Source: Stenotrophomonas koreensis (GTDB lineage: Bacteria > Pseudomonadota > Gammaproteobacteria > Xanthomonadales > Xanthomonadaceae). From it: a stretch of DNA of 64,000 nucleotides. Below, in pieces: positions 1 to 9,021 of this stretch. Position 1 is the stretch's first letter; every line of letters begins with the position of its first letter. Location: NCBI RefSeq assembly GCF_001431525.1, contig NZ_LDJH01000031.1:24404-88403 (forward strand). The letters run 5' to 3'. The translations under genes were made by a program, and so were the position numbers. The notes under the pieces are model-generated. The model was not told the origin of the DNA, did no database searches, and worked only from the letters and a program-made list of their open reading frames with translations.

Positions 1-1347
1 GGCACCATCAACACCACCGGCGCGCTGGCAGTGCAGGTGCAGGCGGTGGCCGGCGACACCACCCTGGCGCGGATCATCACCCTGGTTGAACAGGCCCAGG
101 GCGGCAAGCTGCCGATCCAGGCCAAGGTGGACCAGGTCACCCGCTGGTTCGTGCCGGCGGTGATGCTGCTGGCGCTGCTAGCCTTCGCCGGCTGGTGGCT
201 GATCGGCAGCCGGCTGGACCTGGCCGTGGTCAATGCGATTGCGGTGCTGATCATTGCCTGCCCCTGCGCCATGGGCCTGGCCACGCCGGTCTCGATCCTG
301 GTGGCCACCGGCCGTGGGGCCGAGCTGGGCATCCTGCTGCGCCGTGGCCAGGCCCTGCAGCAACTGGCCGGGATTCGGGTGGTAGCCGCCGACAAGACCG
401 GCACCTTGACCGAAGGCAAGGCGGTGCTGACCGACTTCCACCCGCGCCCGGGCTTTGACCCGGAGTATGTGGCCGCAGCGGTGGCCGCTGCCGAAAGCCC
501 TTCCGAGCACCCCAGCGCGCAGGCCATCGTGGCCGCAGCCCGTGCCCAGGGCCTGCGCCTGCCGCCGGCCAGCGAATTTTCCGCCCTGCCCGGCCGTGGC
601 ATCAGCGCGCTTGTGGATGGCAGCCAGGTATTGGTCGGCTCGGCCGAGCACCTGGCTGACGCTGGCATCGACACCCAGCCGCTGGCCGCAGTGGCCAGGC
701 ACCTGGCCGAGCAAGGCCGCAGCCCGCTGTATGCGGCCATCGACGGTGAGCTGGCGGCCATTCTGGCGGTAGCCGACAGCATCAAACCGAGTACCCCCGG
801 CGCACTGGCTGCCCTGCACGGGCTGGGCCTGCCGGTGGCGATGGTGTCCGGCGACAACCGCATCACCGCCGAGGCCATCGCCGGTGAACTGGGCATTGAT
901 GAAGTCCACGCCCAGGTGCTGCCGGCGCAGAAGGTCGACGTGGTCAAGGCGCTGCAGGCTCGCCACGGGCCGGTGGCCTTCGTCGGTGACGGCATCAACG
1001 ATGCCCCGGCCCTGGCCACGGCCGAGGTCGGCATTGCGGTGGGCACCGGTACCGACATCGCGATCGAGGCCGGCGATGTGGTGCTGGTGGGCGGCAACCT
1101 GCAGGGGGTGGCCAGTGCCATTGCCCTGGGCCGGGCGACCCTGCGCAACATTCACCAGAACCTGTTCTGGGCCTTCGCCTACAACGCGGCGCTGATTCCG
1201 GTGGCCGCCGGCATCCTGGTGCCGTTCGGCGGGCCGGCGCTGTCTCCGGTGCTGGCTGCCGCCGCAATGGCGCTGTCCTCGGTGTTCGTGGTGAGCAACG
1301 CGCTGCGCCTGCGCCGTTTCCAGCCACCGCGCGGGGTGGCCGCATGA
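1..1347 (+). CDS. copA: Copper-translocating P1B-type ATPase, 3' part
   Basis: Cu(I)-exporting ATPase of the inner membrane; the reading frame is already open at base 1, so the N-terminal metal-binding domain and first membrane helices lie outside the window. The visible 448 residues contain the end of the actuator domain, the membrane metal site CPC (visible residues 87-89), the phosphorylation motif DKTGTLT (Asp at visible residue 131), the SEHP motif of P1B ATPases, the hinge GDGINDAPA, and the last two helices with YN and MALSS. CPC plus YN plus MxxSS is the signature of the Cu(I) (P1B-1) subgroup, as opposed to Zn/Cd pumps. The stop codon overlaps the next gene by four bases (ATGA), so the two are probably translated together. 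The symbol is by family; copA versus actP/copF naming cannot be settled here. Confidence 0.93.
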   Translation, partial: GTINTTGALAVQVQAVAGDTTLARIITLVEQAQGGKLPIQAKVDQVTRWFVPAVMLLALLAFAGWWLIGSRLDLAVVNAIAVLIIACPCAMGLATPVSILVATGRGAELGILLRRGQALQQLAGIRVVAADKTGTLTEGKAVLTDFHPRPGFDPEYVAAAVAAAESPSEHPSAQAIVAAARAQGLRLPPASEFSALPGRGISALVDGSQVLVGSAEHLADAGIDTQPLAAVARHLAEQGRSPLYAAIDGELAAILAVADSIKPSTPGALAALHGLGLPVAMVSGDNRITAEAIAGELGIDEVHAQVLPAQKVDVVKALQARHGPVAFVGDGINDAPALATAEVGIAVGTGTDIAIEAGDVVLVGGNLQGVASAIALGRATLRNIHQNLFWAFAYNAALIPVAAGILVPFGGPALSPVLAAAAMALSSVFVVSNALRLRRFQPPRGVAA

Positions 1348-1817
1348 CCCCGGCGATCAACCTGCTGCGCAAGGCCGGCATCGCCCACCGGGTGCTCAGC
1401 TACCCGCACGAACCCGGCACGGCCTCCTACGGGCTGGAAGCGGCGGACAAGCTGGGCCTGGACGCAACGACCGTATTCAAGACCCTGCTGGCGGCCAGCG
1501 AGAAGAACGAGCTGCTGGTGGCCATCGTGCCGGTGGCCGGGCAGCTGGATCTCAAGGCACTGGCGCTGGCTGCCGGCTGCAGGAAGTGCGAGATGGCCGA
1601 CAAGGACGCCGCCCAGCGCGCCACCGGCTACCTGGTCGGCGGGATCAGCCCGCTGGCGCAGAAAAAACGCCTGCGCAGCTTCATCGACAGCAGCGCGCAG
1701 GCCTTGCCGGCCATCCATGTCAGCGCCGGCCGGCGCGGGCTGGAGGTCTCGCTGGCCGGCAGCGACCTGGCGGGCTTGATCAACGCCAGCTGGGCGCCAA
1801 TCGGCAAGCCGGCCTGA
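1344..1817 (+). CDS. ybaK: Cys-tRNA(Pro)/aminoacyl-tRNA deacylase, YbaK family
   Basis: 157-residue protein of the YbaK/EbsC family, which hydrolyses mischarged tRNA in trans (Cys-tRNA(Pro) in the best studied member). Full family length. Typical family features are the early [17 protein letters not shown] stretch, FKTLL, the central [13 protein letters not shown] segment and the [10 protein letters not shown] loop that builds the substrate pocket. Its ATG overlaps the copper ATPase stop codon by four bases. No functional link between copper export and tRNA editing is known to me, so the pairing probably reflects compact gene packing. Confidence 0.9.
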   Translation: MTPAINLLRKAGIAHRVLSYPHEPGTASYGLEAADKLGLDATTVFKTLLAASEKNELLVAIVPVAGQLDLKALALAAGCRKCEMADKDAAQRATGYLVGGISPLAQKKRLRSFIDSSAQALPAIHVSAGRRGLEVSLAGSDLAGLINASWAPIGKPA

Positions 1818-1824
1818 GCCGGCC

Positions 1825-2379
1825 TCAACGCCAGTTGGCGTTGTGCTCCCAGAAATCCACCGCACGCGCATAGGCATCACGGTCGATCGCCACGCCGGAT
1901 CCCCCTTCCTCCACCCCGAGCGCGTTGCGCATCATCGTGATCGGCGCCATCGGCACTTCCTCGGGTTCGGCCGTATAGATGCAGCCGACCACGCCCCAGT
2001 CGGCGGCGATCGGCGAGCCCTCGGCGGCCAGCTGCTGTGCGCTGTACAGGATCACCACCAGGTAGTTGGCCACCGGCGGCTGCACCCCTTCAAACCAGCG
2101 CACCAGCACCGGCAGCTCGGCCTTGTTGCGCGCCTCGTAGGCACTGCGCAACAGGTGGCGGTTGTCCTCGGTGATCGGCACGGTCAGGCAGCGGGTGCTG
2201 GTCCAGTTTTCGTAGACGTACAGCTTGCAGAACGGGGCATAGCCATCGAGCACCCGGTACGGCGCATGGGTGTTGAGGTGGGCAATGAACTGCTCGGCCG
2301 TCACGTCCTGGATCGTGTTCGGGCGCGGGGTACGCGGGAACAGGCGGGGACGGGCAAACTCGGTCATTACAATCGACAT
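1825..2379 (-). CDS. DUF3228 family protein
   Basis: 184-residue soluble protein, no signal peptide or membrane segment. The sequence, with the VLDGYAPFCKLYVYEN block, a conserved TEDNRHLLRSAYEAR helix and a C-terminal PEEVPMAPITMMRNAL segment, looks like the DUF3228 family, whose function is unknown. It converges on ybaK with seven bases between the stop codons. A second ATG four codons in (2367) is an equally plausible start; neither has a strong ribosome-binding site. Family assignment is from memory of the fold family and is not certain. Confidence 0.7.
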   Translation of the reverse strand: MSIVMTEFARPRLFPRTPRPNTIQDVTAEQFIAHLNTHAPYRVLDGYAPFCKLYVYENWTSTRCLTVPITEDNRHLLRSAYEARNKAELPVLVRWFEGVQPPVANYLVVILYSAQQLAAEGSPIAADWGVVGCIYTAEPEEVPMAPITMMRNALGVEEGGSGVAIDRDAYARAVDFWEHNANWR

Positions 2380-2423
2380 CAGGGCATTCCAGTACGGCAG
2401 GGCCGCATAGCCTAGCGCACGCC

Positions 2424-3179
2424 CTACAGGGCCAGGCGCTCGCGCAGCTCGCGGGCCTGGCGGCGCGAGACCTCCACCGTGCTGCCATCATCCAGGGCCA
2501 GGCTGTAGCCATCGGCAAGGCTGGTGGTCACCGTGCGGATGCGGCGCAGGTTGACCAGGGTGTTGCGGTTGGCACGGAAAAACAGCTGTTCGGGCAGGCG
2601 CGCTTCCAGCGCACTCAGGCTGCGCATCAGCAGGGCATGGTTGCCATCGAACCAGACCCGGGCGTAATTGCCATCGACAACGATGCGGCTGATCTGCTCC
2701 ACCGCGACAAACCAGCAGCGCTCGCCCTCGCGCAGGAACACCCGCTCGCCCGGCTGCAGCCGCTCCTGCCGCCTGTCGCCATCACCATCGCCATTGGCCG
2801 GCAGCGCCGCCGGTACGCTGTCCAACCGCTGGCGGGCGCGTTCGATCGCCTGCGCCAGGCGGTCGGCGGCCACCGGCTTGAGCAGGTAATCCAGCGCATT
2901 GGCGGCAAAGGCCTGCACCGCGTAGTGATCGTAGGCGGTGGTGAACACCACGGCCGGCGCGGCAGCAAGATCCTCCAGCACCTCAAAGCCACTGCCCGAC
3001 GGCAGCTGGATATCCAGCAGCACCAGGTCCGGATGCAGGCGCGCGATCGCCGCACGCGCCTGCGGCACATCCTCGGCCTCCCCGACACATTCCACCTGCG
3101 CCAGCGGTGCCAGCAGCCGCCTGAGCTCGGCACGTGCCAGGCGCGCATCATCGACAATCAACACCCGCAACTCGCTCAT
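2424..3179 (-). CDS. LytTR-family response regulator (AlgR/LytR type)
   Basis: 251-residue DNA-binding response regulator. The N-terminal receiver domain (about 1-120) has the acidic pair Asp10/Asp11, phosphoacceptor Asp56 in LLDIQLP, Thr80 and Lys101 in LLKP. A linker leads into a C-terminal LytTR DNA-binding domain (about 145-250) with the characteristic FFRANRNTLVNLRRI segment. Its ATG overlaps the stop codon of the upstream kinase gene by four bases, so the two form a cotranslated two-component pair. AlgR-type regulators control exopolysaccharide, motility and envelope genes in related bacteria; the targets here cannot be read from the sequence. Confidence 0.92.
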   Translation of the reverse strand: MSELRVLIVDDARLARAELRRLLAPLAQVECVGEAEDVPQARAAIARLHPDLVLLDIQLPSGSGFEVLEDLAAAPAVVFTTAYDHYAVQAFAANALDYLLKPVAADRLAQAIERARQRLDSVPAALPANGDGDGDRRQERLQPGERVFLREGERCWFVAVEQISRIVVDGNYARVWFDGNHALLMRSLSALEARLPEQLFFRANRNTLVNLRRIRTVTTSLADGYSLALDDGSTVEVSRRQARELRERLAL

Positions 3180-4219
3180 TGCACCACCTCCAGCCGGGCC
3201 ACCACCTGTTCCTGCTGCTGCGACAGCACCAGCGCACCTGCCTTGTGCAGGTAGGCCAGGCCGACACCATGGCCCAGGCCGCCAGCAGGGTCTTTTACCG
3301 ATCGCTGCAGCTGGCCGGGATTGCGCACCTCCAGCTGCAAAATACCGCCGGCACCACGTTGCGCGCGGATGCTCAACACGCCACCACCGGCAGTCTGCGC
3401 AATGCCGTGGCGCACTGCATTTTCCACCAGCAGCTGCAGCGACATCGCCGGCAGCAGCAGCGGCAGTGCAGCCTCATCCATCTGCCAATCCACCTGCAGT
3501 CGCTGCTCGTAGTGCACCGCCTCCACCGCCAGGTAATCGCGCACCAGCGCCAGCTCATCGGCCAGGCTGACCTGCTCGCCGCGGGTATGCTCCAGTGCGT
3601 GGCGCAGGGTATTGGACAAGCGGCCGACCATGTCACGGGCACGTTCGGGGTCTTCGGCGATCAGCCCCCGCAGGTTGTTCAGCGCGTTGAACACGAAGTG
3701 CGGGTTGAGCCGGGCACGCAGCACCTGGTTGGCGTGGCGCTCGCGCTCGGCCTCGGCGCGCAGCTGCGCCATCGCGCTGTGCCGGGCCTGCTGCAGGGCC
3801 GTGATTCCCGCCCAGGCCAGTACCCACATCCCGAGGATGATGCCGGTGTTGACCAGATAGACCCATTGCATCGCCGCACCGGACGGGGCCACCGGCAGGA
3901 CGACCCAGCCCAGCGCGACCAGGGCGCGCAACAGCAGATGCAGTACCAGCTGGGCCAGGCAGGCACCGGCGACCACCAGCACGAGCAGCCGCAGCGCTAC
4001 CCGCCACAGGGTGCCCTTAAGCCAATCCCGGCGCCGCACCAGGTGGCGGATGCCGGCGCTGATGAAGTACAGCAACAACGGCAGCCCCACGCAGATCACC
4101 AACAGCAGCAGGACCGGCTGTCGCGCCGGGAAGGCGATCATGGCCAGGCTCAGGTTCAGCACGGCATACAACGCCCACGGCAGGGTATTGAGCCACCAGA
4201 AACGGGTATCGGCCGACAT
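3176..4219 (-). CDS. Sensor histidine kinase, LytS/AlgZ type
   Basis: 347-residue inner-membrane kinase. The first 145 residues form about four hydrophobic helices with little periplasmic sequence, followed by a short coiled segment and the His_kinase domain of the LytS/YehU class, with phospho-acceptor His174 in LNPHFVFNALNN. The ATPase domain follows with the N box LLVENAVRHGI (about 263-273) and a glycine-rich GLGHGVGLAYL lid. It overlaps its response regulator by four bases. The lack of a recognisable extracytoplasmic ligand domain suggests sensing within or near the membrane. Confidence 0.92.
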   Translation of the reverse strand: MSADTRFWWLNTLPWALYAVLNLSLAMIAFPARQPVLLLLVICVGLPLLLYFISAGIRHLVRRRDWLKGTLWRVALRLLVLVVAGACLAQLVLHLLLRALVALGWVVLPVAPSGAAMQWVYLVNTGIILGMWVLAWAGITALQQARHSAMAQLRAEAERERHANQVLRARLNPHFVFNALNNLRGLIAEDPERARDMVGRLSNTLRHALEHTRGEQVSLADELALVRDYLAVEAVHYEQRLQVDWQMDEAALPLLLPAMSLQLLVENAVRHGIAQTAGGGVLSIRAQRGAGGILQLEVRNPGQLQRSVKDPAGGLGHGVGLAYLHKAGALVLSQQQEQVVARLEVVQ

Positions 4220-4237
4220 CGATGCGCTGCTTTTCGC

Positions 4238-5134
4238 TCAGGGATGAGCGCTGATCAGACCACGAATCTGCTGTTCAACCCACTGCGGCGAATCCCACAT
4301 CAAAAAATGCAGCCCTTGCGGCGCCATCGCCAGCTCCACCCCGGGCAGCAGTGCGTATTGATCGGCGAAGATCTGCCGGGTGGAGGCTTCGGTTGCGCCA
4401 AAGGCCTGGTAGCCCTCCCAGGCACCGAGCACCCGCACCGGGGTCCTGATCCTGCCCAGTTCCGGGCGCAGGTCATCGGTCATCAACTCATACAGCGCCT
4501 GGGCCGTGGTGGCACGGTCGCTCTGCTGGCCCCACTGCTTGAGCAGTTCCAGGCGCTGCGTGTCCTTGGTCATCCCCATCAACCCGGCCTGCGCCTGCTG
4601 CTGGTAGCTGGCCGCATCCAGTGCCAGCATCTGCGCGCGCATGGCCGTGGCCATCGGCGTGGTGGTGGCTGGCGTGGCGGCCGGATTGCCGCCGGCCGGG
4701 AAGAACGGCAGTGAATCGACAATCAGCAGCGGGCCGACCAGGTCGGGCTGATCCAGTGCCAGGCGCAGCCCCAGGTTGCCGCCCAGGCTGTGCCCGGCAA
4801 TCAGCGGCTGCGGCGCCATTTTCTCGCGGATGTAGGCCTGCAGCTGCTGCCCGACCGGCCCGACAAAAGCCTCGACCGGTCCGGCCAGCGGCGCGCTGCC
4901 GGCAAAGCCGGGCAGCTGTACCAGATGGCATTGCAGCGGGATGTCCTGCAGGGCAAGACAGGTATCACGCCAGCTGTCCATGCCACTGTTCAAGCCGGGA
5001 ATCATCAGGACCTGACGCCCCTGGCCGATGACTTCCACCTGCAGGTCCTGGAAGCGGCTGCTGGCAGCCTGCGCCGGCAGCCCCGTCGCCAGCATCAACA
5101 AACCCACCATGACCTGCCTGATCGATACGCCCAT
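4238..5134 (-). CDS. Secreted alpha/beta hydrolase
   Basis: 298 residues with an N-terminal signal peptide (hydrophobic core about 8-20, cleavage likely after AQA), so periplasmic or exported. The hydrolase fold is shown by the oxyanion-loop segment MIPGLNSGMDSW, the nucleophile elbow GHSLGG (Ser116) and a late histidine in GLHFLMWD. It resembles epoxide-hydrolase/esterase-like members of the fold; substrate unknown. It ends 18 bases before the histidine kinase gene on the same strand, so it may be transcribed into the two-component pair. Confidence 0.82.
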   Translation of the reverse strand: MGVSIRQVMVGLLMLATGLPAQAASSRFQDLQVEVIGQGRQVLMIPGLNSGMDSWRDTCLALQDIPLQCHLVQLPGFAGSAPLAGPVEAFVGPVGQQLQAYIREKMAPQPLIAGHSLGGNLGLRLALDQPDLVGPLLIVDSLPFFPAGGNPAATPATTTPMATAMRAQMLALDAASYQQQAQAGLMGMTKDTQRLELLKQWGQQSDRATTAQALYELMTDDLRPELGRIRTPVRVLGAWEGYQAFGATEASTRQIFADQYALLPGVELAMAPQGLHFLMWDSPQWVEQQIRGLISAHP

Positions 5135-5254
5135 CTCACAGCTCCACTGGTTGAAGCCTGCAGCATCGCTGCTGGTGCCAGCCGATGGTTGAAAAAATGA
5201 GCAGTGGCCGCCCGGGTGGTACCAGCGGCGGCAGCCGCGGACCAGTGGCCGGCT

Positions 5255-6172
5255 TCAGCGTGACACTGCGCCGGCCGACAGCAGCGCGCGCAGCAGTTCG
5301 GCACTGGCATCGGGGGCGTCCTGCATGTAGCAGTGGTCACCGGCCACAGGGTGCACACGCACGCGGGCATTGCGTCGGGCCCACTGGCTGCTGGCCTTGC
5401 GCGCAAACGGGTAGCTCTGCTCGCCCATCAGCACATCCACCGGCACCGCCACCTTGTCCAGCAACGGCCACAGGCCTTGCGGCAGGCTGCCGAAGATATC
5501 GGCCTCGATCTGCGGCGGGCACTTGAGCTGGCAACGGCCATCGACAGCGTGGTCCAGCGCATGGTCGACATAGGCGGCTAGCGCCGGTGCGCTCCAGCCA
5601 CGGAAAATGCCGCGCTGGTGCAGGTAGTCGCGCGCGTGCTGGCGGCTGGACCACTGCTGCCGGCGTGCCCGTGCCCGCAGCGCCAGCTTGTTGCGTGCGT
5701 ACAGGCCGGTACGCTCACCCAGCCATCCCAATGCACGCATCAACGGCGGCATGATCACCGGATCCAGCAGCAGGCCGCGGTTGAACACCCCGGGGGTGCT
5801 GCCGAGCATCATCGCGCTGATCACCGCCCCCAGGCTGTGGCCGGCAGCAATCGTCTCCACCGGTCCATAGTGCGTGGCATGCGCCTGCCACGCCGCCAGC
5901 GCCAGCTCCGCACTGCGGTTCCAGCCGACAAACGGCGCCTGCCCGTCGCTGTCACCATGGCCATGCAGGTCACTGATGAACAGATCAACCTGCGGCAACA
6001 GCTGTTCCAGTACAGGCCAATAGGTCAGCCCGCACATCCCGGTACCGTGGATGAAATGCAGTACCGGCTTGCCACTGGCCGGGCTGCGCCAGCCGCGCAG
6101 GGCAAACCCTTCCGGCGTCTGCCAGGACCAGGGCAGCAAATCAATCGAATCTACAGTGTCGTCACTCATCAT
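5255..6172 (-). CDS. Alpha/beta hydrolase
   Basis: Cytoplasmic alpha/beta hydrolase of about 305 residues with no signal peptide. Visible motifs are the HGTG oxyanion segment (HFIHGTGMCG), the nucleophile elbow GHSLGA (Ser113 from the chosen start) and the C-terminal histidine in VAGDHCYMQD; a DVLMGE segment may carry the acid residue. Tandem ATG codons lie at 6172 and 6169; an in-frame GTG at 6193 is less likely. No clear Shine-Dalgarno precedes any of them. Substrate unknown. It is a separate family member from the secreted hydrolase downstream, with which it shares strand but is separated by 120 bases. Confidence 0.82.
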   Translation of the reverse strand: MMSDDTVDSIDLLPWSWQTPEGFALRGWRSPASGKPVLHFIHGTGMCGLTYWPVLEQLLPQVDLFISDLHGHGDSDGQAPFVGWNRSAELALAAWQAHATHYGPVETIAAGHSLGAVISAMMLGSTPGVFNRGLLLDPVIMPPLMRALGWLGERTGLYARNKLALRARARRQQWSSRQHARDYLHQRGIFRGWSAPALAAYVDHALDHAVDGRCQLKCPPQIEADIFGSLPQGLWPLLDKVAVPVDVLMGEQSYPFARKASSQWARRNARVRVHPVAGDHCYMQDAPDASAELLRALLSAGAVSR

Positions 6173-6284
6173 CCGGACCGGTGAAACCAACACACCACTT
6201 TACAGGTGCGCTGGCTGCCAGCTGACCCGGATCACATCAGTACTGCCATTGCCAGACACTGTAGCCCCAAGCGCAGGCAATGGA

Positions 6285-6773
6285 TCACTGTGCCAGCGTG
6301 ATGGTTGCTCCATCGCCACGGCCTTCCAACATGATGCGGTCTCCCACTTTCATATCCTTGATCTGTGCTGCCAGCTGGGTGATGGACATCACCCGGCCCG
6401 AATCCAGACGCACCTTGACCATGTAACGCGTGGTCTCGCCCTCCCCCACCACGCGCGCACCCACCTCGCTGCCAACGTTCCCCCCGCTCAGGACAACGGC
6501 CTGACCAGCCAGACGCCCGCCCGAGGTGTTGCCGGCATCGCTCATGATCACCGCCTTGCCAGCGAGCATCCCACCCAGCTCGCCCAGCTTGCGCCCCCAC
6601 TTGCGCCCGGTCTCGGTGAGCTTGGACTCATCCTCGCCACGGTTCTCGATGGGCTGGATGTCCTCGATCACCCCGGGGCGTGCCGCCTGGGCGACAGCCT
6701 GCGAGGGCACCACCAGCAACAGGCACAGCAGCACCAGCCAGAAACCACCCGTACGCATCTTCATGTTCTTCAT
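6285..6773 (-). CDS. Secreted protein of unknown function
   Basis: About 162 residues with a clear signal peptide (MKNMKMRTGG, then a leucine-rich core, cleavage near AVAQA). The mature part contains a glycine-rich GELGGMLAGKAV segment and a C-terminal domain ending in KVGDRIMLEGRGDGATITL, which looks like a small beta domain; the layout recalls SlyB/glycine-zipper envelope proteins but the lipobox cysteine is absent. I do not recognise the family. The start at 6773 is preferred because a GGGAG/AGGA ribosome-binding site precedes it; an in-frame start 15 codons upstream would put charged residues before the signal. Lies 41 bases downstream of another secreted unknown. Confidence 0.7.
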   Translation of the reverse strand: MKNMKMRTGGFWLVLLCLLLVVPSQAVAQAARPGVIEDIQPIENRGEDESKLTETGRKWGRKLGELGGMLAGKAVIMSDAGNTSGGRLAGQAVVLSGGNVGSEVGARVVGEGETTRYMVKVRLDSGRVMSITQLAAQIKDMKVGDRIMLEGRGDGATITLAQ

Positions 6774-6814
6774 CGTCCTGCTCCCTGGGTCAATGACCAC
6801 TTGTGTTGGTGCGT

Positions 6815-7285
6815 TCAATCCTTCGGTCGACGTACGTCGCTGCGACAGGCATTACCGTGCATTTCCCAGCGGCGGATGATGCCTTCCAGGTCAGCAATGA
6901 AAGTAATGGTGCAGCGGTGGGTCGCATCGTGATGCCTCTCGTGCACCTGAACCGGGCTGTCGTAAATGGGGGCACCGTAGGAGATGCCGACAACATTGCC
7001 ACCGGTGGTCCAGGTCTCGGTCCATGCCGGGTTGATGGTTGCCCAGCTGTAACGGGTTTCACCGGCCTGGTCATCCTCGGTGATCTCCACCCGGCCGCCA
7101 TCCACACGCAGCTGCAGCAACAGGTCACTGGCATCGCGGCCTATCCATTCATCGGCCTTGCCCTGTGCCCGGCGGTCGGCCTGCGCACTGGCATCGAACG
7201 CCAACAGGCACATACCTGCCACTGCCGCTGCCAACACTGCCGTGAATGACCTCAAATGCTTGGCGCGGTGATGTCGTTGTTCCAT
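6815..7285 (-). CDS. Secreted hypothetical protein
   Basis: 156 residues beginning with a twin-charged N-terminus and a hydrophobic signal segment ending near DASAQA. The mature region has a DEWIGRDASDLLLQLRVDGG start, aromatic blocks, and two cysteines (in HRCTITF and GNACRS) that could form a disulfide in the periplasm. A C-terminal block around FIADLEGIIRRWEMHGNAC resembles small periplasmic proteins that carry a start-to-end cysteine pair. No family recognised. The ATG is preceded by a strong GGAGG six bases upstream. Probably cotranscribed with the following secreted gene; both are transcribed away from metF. Confidence 0.72.
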   Translation of the reverse strand: MEQRHHRAKHLRSFTAVLAAAVAGMCLLAFDASAQADRRAQGKADEWIGRDASDLLLQLRVDGGRVEITEDDQAGETRYSWATINPAWTETWTTGGNVVGISYGAPIYDSPVQVHERHHDATHRCTITFIADLEGIIRRWEMHGNACRSDVRRPKD

Positions 7286-7430
7286 TGAATGCCTCCTGCA
7301 TACCCGTTATGGAAACCCGCAGAGGATGGTCGCTGGCAACGGTGACAACTGCAACCGGTGAAAAATGACGTCCATCACACTAAGCATCTCTTCGTCATGG
7401 CGGTGTTCATCCTCAAAATTAAACACAAGC

Positions 7431-7451
7431 ATCGCGATAAAGCGATATAGT
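7431..7451 (+). promoter_or_regulatory. Candidate metF operator and -10 box
   Basis: ATCGC-GATAAA-GCGAT (7431-7446) is a perfect 5-bp inverted repeat around a six-base centre, overlapping TATAGT (7446-7451), a good -10 hexamer 32 bases before the metF ATG. No good -35 hexamer is visible. The position, across the promoter, suits a repressor. Methionine-cycle genes in proteobacteria are often controlled by SahR (ArsR family), whose sites are AT-rich palindromes containing GATA-like cores; the assignment to SahR is an inference. Confidence 0.4.
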
Positions 7452-7483
7452 CAGAACATCTTTTCGATGTGCTGACTGCCGCG

Positions 7484-8320
7484 ATGACTGCCCTGAGTTT
7501 CGAGTTCTACCCGCCCAAGACCGATGACCAGCGTGCGCAGCTGGAACGTGCCGTGCGCAAGCTCAAGGCGTTCGCGCCGACCCATGTCTCATGCACCTTC
7601 GGGGCCGGCGGTTCAACCCTGAGCTATACCTCCGAAACCGTCCGCCATCTGCGCCAGGGCCATGGCCTGGAAGCCGCGCCGCATCTGTCCTGCGTCGGTG
7701 GCACGCGTGAGGAAATCCGCGAGCTGCTCAAGCTCTACCGCGCCCTGGGCTGCACCCGCATTGTCACCCTGCGCGGCGACCTGCCCTCGGGCATGGGCCA
7801 TGCCGGTGACCTGCGCCATGCCATCGACCTGGTGGAATTCATCCGCGCCGAGCACGGCGACCATTTCCGCATCGAGGTGGCCGCCTATCCGGAAACCCAT
7901 CCGCAGGCCGAGTGCGCGCTGAGCGACCTGCGCCACTTCCGCGACAAGGTTGCCGCCGGCGCCGATGCGGCGATCACCCAGTATTTCTACAACGCCGATG
8001 CCTATTTCCGCTTCGTCGATGATGTGCGCGCACTGGGCGTGGAGGTGCCGATCATTCCCGGGATCATGCCGATCAGCAACTTCAGCCAGCTGCGGCGGTT
8101 TTCCGAACAGTGCGGCGCCGAGATCCCGCGCTGGATTGTCCGTCGCATGGTGGCCTATGGCGATGATGCCGAATCCATCCGCGCCTTCGGCGCCGAGGTG
8201 GTGGCAGGACTGTGCCAGCGGCTGCTCGATGCCGGGGTGCCGGGCCTGCATTTCTACACCTTGAACCTGGCCAAGCCCAGCTCGGCGGTACTCAGCCAGC
8301 TGAACCTCGCACGCGGCTGA
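7484..8320 (+). CDS. metF: 5,10-methylenetetrahydrofolate reductase
   Basis: 278-residue flavoenzyme reducing 5,10-methylene-THF to 5-methyl-THF for methionine synthesis. The family features are present: FEFYPPKT near the N-terminus with the catalytic glutamate, THVSCTFGAGGS, RGD in TLRGDLPSG, QYFYNADAYFRF in the flavin/substrate site, and HFYTLN at the C-terminus. Length is normal for the bacterial enzyme. The ATG at 7484 is chosen because the protein then begins directly before the conserved core; an in-frame GTG lies five codons upstream. It stands alone, next to a palindrome over its probable promoter. Confidence 0.95.
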   Translation: MTALSFEFYPPKTDDQRAQLERAVRKLKAFAPTHVSCTFGAGGSTLSYTSETVRHLRQGHGLEAAPHLSCVGGTREEIRELLKLYRALGCTRIVTLRGDLPSGMGHAGDLRHAIDLVEFIRAEHGDHFRIEVAAYPETHPQAECALSDLRHFRDKVAAGADAAITQYFYNADAYFRFVDDVRALGVEVPIIPGIMPISNFSQLRRFSEQCGAEIPRWIVRRMVAYGDDAESIRAFGAEVVAGLCQRLLDAGVPGLHFYTLNLAKPSSAVLSQLNLARG

Positions 8321-8358
8321 GGCTGTCCACGCAGCAGGCTCCCGGCTAGGCTGTGTCG

Positions 8359-9000
8359 ATGCGCCACTGCTTGTCCACCGCCCGTTCCCTGTTGTTGTGC
8401 CCGTTGCTGGGCCTGGCCTGGCTGCCGGCGCCGGTGCAGGCACAGTCGATCCAGCGCTGCGTTACTGCCGACGGGGTTACGGTGTTCACCGACAAGCCCT
8501 GCGAGCTGGCCCAGGCGCGGCCGCGGCTGGCCGCACCGGCGCAGGCGCCGACAGCGCTGTCCAGCGCCCGTGCCGGCCTGGTCGCCCAGACCGGGCGGCA
8601 GTGCCCGCAGCGGCTCAGCGAACTGGTCGATGAGATCCAGCTGGCGATCCAGGCCGGCGACGTCAACCGGCTGTCCGCGCTGTACTGGTGGGCCGGGCAG
8701 GACAATGACCGCGCCTCGCGCCTGCTCGAGCGGCTGGAGGCGATGGCCGCCCGGCCGCTGGTCGACATCGCCCCGGTCTATCCGGAACCGGCCACGGCCA
8801 GCGAAGCGGCCACGCCGCAGTGGCGGGAAGCCGGAAGCGATGGCGGCAATGAAGCCGCCGCGCCGGTAGTGGTAACCGCGCCCCGGCCACCGCGGCCGTA
8901 TGCGCTGCGCATCGAGCAGGTGCTCACCAACCGCGCCACGCCGGCCCGCAGCATCCTCTACCTGCGTCACCAGTACGGCTGCTTCTGGATCAACTTCTGA
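8359..9000 (+). CDS. DUF4124 domain protein, secreted
   Basis: 213 residues with a signal peptide (cleavage near VQAQS), then a DUF4124-type segment IQRCVTADGVTVFTDKPC containing the two typical cysteines. The middle is helical with an LVDEIQLAIQAGDVNRLSALYWW segment, followed by a proline/alanine-rich linker and a C-terminal IEQVLTNRATPARSILYLR block. Function unknown. The ATG is two codons inside a possible GTG start. It begins 38 bases after metF and ends 21 bases from the convergent Nudix gene. DUF4124 proteins are common, poorly understood periplasmic proteins in Xanthomonadaceae. Confidence 0.8.
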   Translation: MRHCLSTARSLLLCPLLGLAWLPAPVQAQSIQRCVTADGVTVFTDKPCELAQARPRLAAPAQAPTALSSARAGLVAQTGRQCPQRLSELVDEIQLAIQAGDVNRLSALYWWAGQDNDRASRLLERLEAMAARPLVDIAPVYPEPATASEAATPQWREAGSDGGNEAAAPVVVTAPRPPRPYALRIEQVLTNRATPARSILYLRHQYGCFWINF

Positions 9001-9021
9001 GCCCAGCTTCCGAACGCGGCC

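Noticed and set aside
3134..4714. Long plus-strand frame opposite the two-component genes
   Set aside because: Low-complexity Gln/His/Arg translation with no start signal; the minus-strand kinase and regulator are certain.
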